The notes under the pieces are model-generated. The model was not told where the DNA came from. It made no database searches and saw only the letters and a list, made by a program, of their open reading frames with translations. The translations under genes were made by a program, and so were the position numbers. Below are positions 44,879 to 49,612 of a stretch of 49,612 nt of DNA, one piece after another. The DNA comes from Lachnospiraceae bacterium. GTDB taxonomy: Bacteria > Bacillota > Clostridia > Lachnospirales > Lachnospiraceae. Location of the stretch: NCBI GenBank assembly GCA_910575445.1, contig CAJTFW010000016.1, positions 1-49,612 of the forward strand. Direction: 5' to 3'. Position 1 is the first letter of the stretch, and each line of letters opens with the position of its first letter.

Positions 44879-45222
44879 GTATGCCAGATGTTTCTCTAAT
44901 GCTTGATTTGTGCAGCATACTGGGCATAACTGTAAATGAACTGCTTAGCGGGGAAAGGATTATTATGGAGGATTATCAGAAAAGAGCAGAAGAAAACCTT
45001 ATGGAATTACAGGCGAAAAAAGAAAAAGCACAAGGAGAATATAATTCTATATTGAAAATTTTGATTGTAACTTTCAGTTCATTTTTTGTGCTTAATATGG
45101 TTTTGAATTATTTCTTTCCAGAAATAAACTTTAACAATCTGTTGGGTTTGCCATCAATAGCTATTGCCGCTATTCTTTTGGTCAAGTGGTTTTTTAAAAA
45201 CTATGAGATAAAACCAAGATAA
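44879..45222 (+). pseudogene. 3' part of the split XRE regulator gene
   Basis: The frame from ATG 44881 reads PDVSLMLDLCSILGITVNEL and LSGERI, the standard continuation of the XRE gene begun at 37528, then a coiled coil and two membrane spans (SFFVLNMVLNYFF and SIAIAAILLVKWFF). Joined, the parts give a typical XRE regulator with a membrane tail. No good ribosome site lies ahead of 44881, so this half is probably silent. Confidence 0.85.
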
Positions 45223-45286
45223 GAACGAATGATTTTATCCTATTGATATGCAAACCCTATTTGTCGGGTAGAACGATATACCATTA

Positions 45287-45402
45287 CAGAGCCAGACGCA
45301 TAAGACGCAGAGCCAATGAACAAGTGAGCACTCACAGTTTATCGGCTCTGTTTTGTTTCATAAGGTTTTAAGGCAAACACCCACCATATAAAAAAACGGT
45401 GT
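45287..45402 (+). repeat. Repeat B with embedded terminator
   Basis: This is the second copy of repeat A (37299-37416). It keeps the hairpin GAGCCAATGAAC...GTTTATCGGCTC with a T-rich tail, and the block CCACCATATAAAAAAACGGT. It lies downstream of the XRE 3' half, as repeat A lies upstream of the 5' half. Confidence 0.75.
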
Positions 45403-45445
45403 TATGATGGGCGGTATTGCTATGCCCGAAAAGACTTAACAGACA

Positions 45446-45481
45446 CTCTCCAGACCTGTTTTAAGTTTGGAGGGATTTTTT
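45446..45481 (+). terminator. Hairpin with T-run
   Basis: CTCTCCAGAC pairs fully (with wobbles) with GTTTGGAGGG around a 9-base loop, followed by six T. No complete gene lies directly upstream. Confidence 0.6.
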
Positions 45482-45582
45482 ATGTCCTTTTTTCGGGCAG
45501 TTGTCCATCTGCTTATGCAACGCTACTTCTCACCATGAAACCAGAAGTAGAATCTCCACTTAACAGAATATGTATCTCCTAT

Positions 45583-45615
45583 AACCGTAAAGGTCACAGA
45601 ACCTTTGCGGTTTTT
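45583..45615 (+). terminator. Terminator before the sigma-factor relic
   Basis: AACCGTAAAGGT pairs with ACCTTTGCGGTT, followed by a T-run. Confidence 0.75.
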
Positions 45616-45732
45616 CTTTTGTCGTTTTTTATCGGAATGTGCCGCGGGGCTGTTTCTGCTGTTGGCTGTCGTTCCCCGCCTTTCCAATCTGGATTTTACA
45701 TTTTCAAAAATTCAGATTGGAGGGAAAGGAAC

Positions 45733-45876
45733 ATGGCATACAACCACGGACGTGAGGACAGGAAATGGTGTATCTGGAAAGAAGCCGAGGAAAAGTCTTT
45801 TTTGCAGATATTGATTTGGATTTTATATAGCGTTAAGATTTCTTATGGGATACTGTCAACAAAAAAATGCCTTTGA
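45733..45876 (+). pseudogene. 5' relic of an element-encoded sigma-70-like gene
   Basis: After GGAGGGAAAGGAAC, ATG opens MAYNHGREDRKWCIWKEAEE, the N-terminus of sigma-factor-like proteins common in Tn916/Tn1549-type elements. After EEK the sequence becomes unrelated (SFLQILIWILYS) and stops at 47 codons. Only the first 20 or so codons are original. Confidence 0.65.
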
Positions 45877-45903
45877 CTTTACCCTTATGGTAAAGTGTAT
45901 ACT
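45873..45903 (+). promoter_or_regulatory. MerR-type promoter with 19-bp spacer and operator
   Basis: TTGACT and TATACT are separated by 19 bp, the over-long spacing that MerR proteins correct by untwisting DNA. The spacer holds the inverted repeat CTTTACC-CTTAT-GGTAAAG. It reads directly into the MerR gene, so the regulator controls its own operon. Confidence 0.88.
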
Positions 45904-45931
45904 TTGAGAAAGAAAAGAGAGGTGATTATCA

Positions 45932-46753
45932 GTGCTGTCTATTGGTGAGTTTTCAAAAATATGCAAAGTGTCTACCAAAACTCTCAGATACTATGCCGAG
46001 ATAGGGCTTATTCTGCCAAGTGAAATCAACCCGGAAAATGGGTATAGATACTATGCCATTGAACAGTTGGAAATTATGCTGCTCATTATCCGCTTAAAAT
46101 CATACAATTTCTCTTTGGAGGAAATAAAGCAGACTATAGAATCAGGAGAATGGAACGAGGAAAAACTGTATGCCGCCCTAATCCAAAAACGGAACGACAT
46201 GAAAAAGCAATTATATGAACAGGAAAAGAGCCTGCGTCAACTGGAATGCGACATATCGAACCTAAAAAACGGGAAGCCCATCATGTCATATTTAGATAAT
46301 ATTGATGTAGAACTTGTGGAAGTATCAGTGATGTATCTGCTTTTTGTCCGAAAAATGGTTCAAGCGGATAATTTTTCTGATGAATACGGCATTTGTTTTG
46401 GAAAGCTATTAGGCAGGATAAGAAAAGAAAATTTGACCATAGCCAATCCTCCAATGGTCTTATTCCACAGCAATGAATTTAGCACATTTGGTTTAGATAC
46501 GGAATTTGCTATCCCTATTAAGGAATATGTAACCGGAACAAGAGATTTTAAGGCGGGGCTATGTCTGAAAACTGTTGTAAAGGGAAGCTATTCGATTTTA
46601 TCTTCTGTATATGCAAAGCAGACAAAATGGGCAGAGCAGAATGGGTACGAGTGTACCAATGCATTATTTGAAGTATATGTAACAGACCCCTCGCAAGTCA
46701 TGGAGGAAGATGAACTAATTACAGAAGTCTATTATCCAATTAAAAAGATATGA
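45932..46753 (+). CDS. MerR family regulator with GyrI-like ligand domain
   Basis: The 273-residue regulator has an N-terminal MerR winged helix (LSIGEFSKICKVSTKTLRYY, then GLILPSEINPENGYRYY), a dimerisation coiled coil (about 80-120) and a C-terminal effector domain of the BmrR/GyrI type (residues 125-273, with EFAIPIKEY and CLKTVVKGSY). Such proteins respond to hydrophobic or cationic drugs. The start is GTG with AGAGAGGTGA upstream. It is followed 21 bp later by a serine hydrolase gene that it probably controls. Confidence 0.92.
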   Translation: MLSIGEFSKICKVSTKTLRYYAEIGLILPSEINPENGYRYYAIEQLEIMLLIIRLKSYNFSLEEIKQTIESGEWNEEKLYAALIQKRNDMKKQLYEQEKSLRQLECDISNLKNGKPIMSYLDNIDVELVEVSVMYLLFVRKMVQADNFSDEYGICFGKLLGRIRKENLTIANPPMVLFHSNEFSTFGLDTEFAIPIKEYVTGTRDFKAGLCLKTVVKGSYSILSSVYAKQTKWAEQNGYECTNALFEVYVTDPSQVMEEDELITEVYYPIKKI

Positions 46754-46774
46754 AACGGAGGTTAAACAAATAGC

Positions 46775-47755
46775 ATGGAACAGAAACAAATAGCATCCTT
46801 AGAAAATAAAATAAAAAAGGAATCTGGAAATATAGCCGGAATCATTGTGTTTAAAGATGATAATGTTGTTTATGAAAACTATTTTAATCAGTGTTCGGAA
46901 AATGACCCCATCCATATTTTTTCGGTGACAAAAAGCGTTGTTTCTATGTTATTCGGAATCGCCTTAGGCAAAGGCTGTATCATAAACCTTGATGAAAAAG
47001 TAATTGATTTTTTCCCGAATTATCAAATCAAAAAGGGGGGGGGGAAAACAATACAGCATATTACAATCCGTAATCTGCTTACAATGACTGCCCCCTATAA
47101 GCATAGATTTAACCCTTATCCAAAATATTTTTCCAGTGAGGATTGGGTAATATCTTCTCTTGACTTTTTAGGTGGACGCGGAAAAATTGGGGATTTCAGA
47201 TATGCGCCCATAATCGGAATTGATATTTTATCTGGTATTCTTATCAATACTACAGGGAAATCTGTCTTAGAATTTGCACAGGACAATCTTTTTTATCCAT
47301 TGGGAATTTCTGTTGAGAAAAATATATATTTTCAAAACAAAGAAGAACAACTTGATTTTTATAAATCAAAAGGTGCAAATGGTTGGGTTGCCGACCCAAA
47401 CGGAACAAATACGGCTGGATGGGGATTATCTCTTACAACGATGGATATGGCTAAATTAGGGCAGTTGTATTTGAATGAGGGATATTGGAACGGCAAACAG
47501 ATTATTTCTGATAAATGGATTATCGAGAGTACACAGGTACAAAGTGTTTGGAAAGCACGCCATCTAAAGTATGGATATTTGTGGTGGGTTATAGATGAGG
47601 CAGAGCATTCATATGCGGCTTTAGGTGACGGCGGAAATGCGATATATGTTAATCCTAAAAACAAAATTGTGGTTTCCATTTCCTCTTTATTTGTTCCAAG
47701 AGTTAAAGATAGGGTAGATTTCATAAAAAGAGAAATTGAACCTCTATTTCTATAA
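46775..47755 (+). CDS. Serine hydrolase of the class C beta-lactamase-like family
   Basis: This 326-residue protein has the SxxK nucleophile motif SVTK (IFSVTKSVVSMLFG) and a Tyr motif in the RYAPIIG region. The C-terminal GDGGNAIYVNPKN replaces the usual KTG/HxG triad element. There is no signal peptide, so it should act in the cytoplasm. That argues for an esterase or drug-modifying role rather than beta-lactamase. It is cotranscribed with the MerR regulator. The reading frame passes through a run of ten G (47035-47044) coding for Gly residues, where one-base slippage would truncate the protein near residue 90. Confidence 0.82.
   Translation: MEQKQIASLENKIKKESGNIAGIIVFKDDNVVYENYFNQCSENDPIHIFSVTKSVVSMLFGIALGKGCIINLDEKVIDFFPNYQIKKGGGKTIQHITIRNLLTMTAPYKHRFNPYPKYFSSEDWVISSLDFLGGRGKIGDFRYAPIIGIDILSGILINTTGKSVLEFAQDNLFYPLGISVEKNIYFQNKEEQLDFYKSKGANGWVADPNGTNTAGWGLSLTTMDMAKLGQLYLNEGYWNGKQIISDKWIIESTQVQSVWKARHLKYGYLWWVIDEAEHSYAALGDGGNAIYVNPKNKIVVSISSLFVPRVKDRVDFIKREIEPLFL
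47035..47044 (+). repeat. Homopolymer G10 tract in the hydrolase gene
   Basis: Ten consecutive G lie between A-runs within the codons for KKGGGK. This is a classic slippage site, and the frame is open at this length. Confidence 0.8.
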
Positions 47756-47885
47756 AACTATTTATTATGATAGACAGCCGCAAGCGGTAAATAAAAAAAC
47801 CGTTGTTGGCGGCAGGCTTTTTATGTGCCTATTTGTATGGCAGAAAGAAAAAAATCTATCTTCATATTTTTAACATAGCTAAACT

Positions 47886-47922
47886 AACGGCGGTTTTGAA
47901 AAACAATCAAAGCCGCCGTTTT
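47886..47922 (+). terminator. Terminator after the MerR/hydrolase operon
   Basis: AACGGCGGTTTTGA pairs with TCAAAGCCGCCGTT, followed by T-run. A weaker hairpin (GCCGCAAGCGGT...) lies about 110 bp upstream, just after the hydrolase stop. Confidence 0.85.
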
Positions 47923-48004
47923 TATGTAGCAGAATGACTTTCATAGATATGGCGGTATGGTGAGGTGCTGCTATGTCTGTTTTTTATTTTATGTGTAGTC
48001 TTGG

Positions 48005-48949
48005 CTATGGTAAATTATCAAAAAAATCCTGTCTTGTGGAACGGAATATTCTGCCTATGAGTATGAACACACATTGGTGTCTATTTACAAGTTTCTCTAA
48101 AATTTCTTTGCTATTTGCAATGATAAATCTGGCCTGTTCATCTTTACACTTAAAATAGGCACTATTCATAAGCTGAACCATATCTGACGTAAGAGATGCT
48201 TCTTTATTTCTAAATGGCTTAAATTTATCTGCTCTGCTGTATAATAATGCAATCTGTGGATGAAGAGGGATATAGATATTATCCAAATATGTATGTTTCT
48301 CTAAATCATATGTTTCATATAATACAGGAAAACTACTTGTCACAAAATTATTATCTAAAGCTATCAAAAAACAAAAATTCAAGCATCGCAAATCTTCGCA
48401 AATTTGTCCAGGAATAAATTTATCGTCTAACCATACCATTTTATTAGCTGCCCGTACTAAAGATTTTGTTCCTCCAAACTGCATTCCATAAAGCATTTGG
48501 TCAATTGCTTGGATTTCTATATTATCCATTATACCATCCGAAAAACAGTCTTCGTCAACTTGATTTAGTACCCACGGATTCCTGACAATCATATTGGTTA
48601 CAAACTTTGCCAATAGCTGTTTGTCTTCTAAATTACATATAAGAGCATGCTTATTCTTTGGGTCTTTACAAATTCCTATCACCTTTTTTTAAATTGCACT
48701 ATAAGTGCTCTCTTGAACAGAAAGACTTTTTTCAATCTGGTTCGGTAAAATATATTTTCCCAATCTAGGATTCGCATCTTCCCAAAGTGTTTCATGAAGA
48801 TAATTCTCAAAACAAATCTCTTTAGGAGAAGCTTCAAAGAAACACTTCTTTTTACGATCATATACATTAAGCTTTTGGTTCTCATTTATAAAATTGTTCA
48901 AATAAAATTGAGGTACATAATGCTGTCTTTTAGTCATTTGATTGTTCAT
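48005..48949 (-). pseudogene. DUF4238 gene with a frameshift in an A-run
   Basis: Two adjoining frames together give a complete DUF4238-type protein of about 310 residues. The first (48689-48949) reads TKRQHYVPQFYLNNF, then VYDRKKKCFFEASPKEICFE, the family hallmark. The second (48005-48682) starts IGICKDPKNKHALI and has FVTSSFPVLYETYD and IYIPLHPQIALLYS. They are separated by a stop in TTTAAAAAAAGG at about 48685-48693. One base lost or gained in the A-run explains it. DUF4238 proteins are often in defence-rich islands, with unknown activity. Confidence 0.8.
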
Positions 48950-49075
48950 ATTGATAATTTAACTTGTTGTCCTATTCAACAAAAATGTGGAACAATCCAT
49001 AAAATTTAGAAGTTCCACATTTAACCCTTAAATATTTTTACTTTATCAGCTTTTCTTCAAAGTCTGCATAATATT

Positions 49076-49560
49076 TTAGACACCAACAAGTCCAATCCAT
49101 TGCTCCACTTCTTTCACAGAAACATCAAGAGTATCTGCAATATCCTCTATGGAATTTCCTTTTTTGTACAATTTCTGTGCTGTTCCAATTTTTGTTTTCT
49201 CAGATGCTTCCTTTTCCCTACTTTCCACATAAGTCTTTAAAATATATTCCTCATTAAACAATGTCATCATAATATACACAACCTCCTTTTCACGCCCTGA
49301 CAAATACTCGCTCAGTACATTCTGATCCTTGCAGATACGAATCGTTTCCAGAACCGCTTCTCTGGTCCTTCCATGCAGTTTCACCTGTTCATTATATATC
49401 TTTGTAAAGGCTACATACTGATTTATGATATCTCCCTCTTTCCCATCATAGATCATTTTGACCTTTACATCAAGCACACTGTCATCCCCGGATAGTGTAA
49501 CTTTACTTTCGGGTTTGACTGGCCAGAGTTTACCATAGATGCTTTTTACAGACAGGAACT
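49076..49560 (-). pseudogene. C-terminal part of an Rpn/PD-(D/E)XK transposase-family protein
   Basis: The frame reads VLDVKVKMIYDGKEGDIINQ, YVAFTKIYNEQV, VYIMMTLFNEEYILKTYV and a C-terminal HTH-like tail (GNSIEDIADTLDVSVKEVEQ), as in the Rpn recombination-promoting nuclease family. Upstream the same frame continues to YGKLWPVKPESKVTLSGDD but hits a TAG with no start codon, so the N-terminal nuclease domain is lacking here. The window ends 52 bp further, so more of the gene may lie outside in another frame. Confidence 0.65.
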
Positions 49561-49612
49561 ACAGACTGTTTTTTATACTTTACTACATTCCTTCTTCCTG
49601 CACAACCGTTTC

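Noticed and set aside
47973-48158. 61-codon plus-strand frame starting MSVFYFMCSLGYG
   Set aside because: The first dozen codons may be an element gene start, but the frame then runs antisense through the DUF4238 gene.

Overview
The window looks like a chromosomal segment of a gut Clostridia species, most likely a Lachnospiraceae member (Blautia/Ruminococcus/Dorea-like). The clues are Clostridia-style lipoproteins, an AraC regulator with the N-terminal region common in that family, a CD1871A-type CXXC mini-protein, and remnants of Tn1549/Tn5397-like conjugative elements (TnpV, KTR protein, DUF3847 protein, large serine recombinase). No rRNA, complete tRNA or CRISPR array was seen. Taxonomy is inferred from gene content only.

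Region 1 (1-23.6 kb) is ordinary host metabolism. At 0.1-2.2 kb a three-gene minus-strand operon encodes a TlpA-like thioredoxin lipoprotein, a 48-residue CXXC membrane protein and a polyferredoxin membrane protein fused in frame to a lipoprotein. At 3-14.3 kb is a divergent beta-gluco-oligosaccharide locus. The minus arm encodes a solute-binding protein, two permeases and a GH3 beta-glucosidase with circularly permuted domains. The plus arm encodes two different GH94 phosphorylases. An AraC regulator sits convergently beside it. At 15.3-22.4 kb a second sugar or polyol system encodes a dehydrogenase, binding protein, ribose-type ATPase, permease and second dehydrogenase. It is read from a consensus promoter overlapped by a large palindrome, with a ROK repressor gene upstream that carries a related operator.

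Region 2 (23.7-32.1 kb) is accessory DNA with little recognisable function. It holds a two-gene locus (418 and 671 residues) with an acidic Tyr/Asp repeat and long coiled coils. A second cassette encodes a small protein, a soluble VirD4/TraG-like ATPase, a 371-residue unknown overlapping it by 4 bp, a 40-residue acidic peptide and a ClpP peptidase, followed by a frameshifted relic of a paralogue of the 371-residue gene.

Region 3 (32.3-49.6 kb) is a patchwork of mobile-element debris. A BlaI/BlaR1-type pair lies between two 257-bp direct repeats. About 7.2 kb of integrative-element DNA has split an XRE regulator gene in two. That insert contains several internal deletion fusions: a response regulator joined to half of an ABC ATPase, a relaxase N-terminus joined to a CHC2 zinc finger, and a serine recombinase reduced to its C-terminus. 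Intact cargo includes an FtsX-type permease, an excisionase-like HTH protein and an oriT-like hairpin. The right edge carries a MerR regulator with a serine hydrolase, a frameshifted DUF4238 gene and the end of an Rpn-type protein.

The least explained elements are the cassette at 27.4-32.1 kb, the locus at 23.86-27.1 kb, and a roughly 115-bp leader occurring twice (30.86 and 42.48 kb) ahead of unrelated genes.
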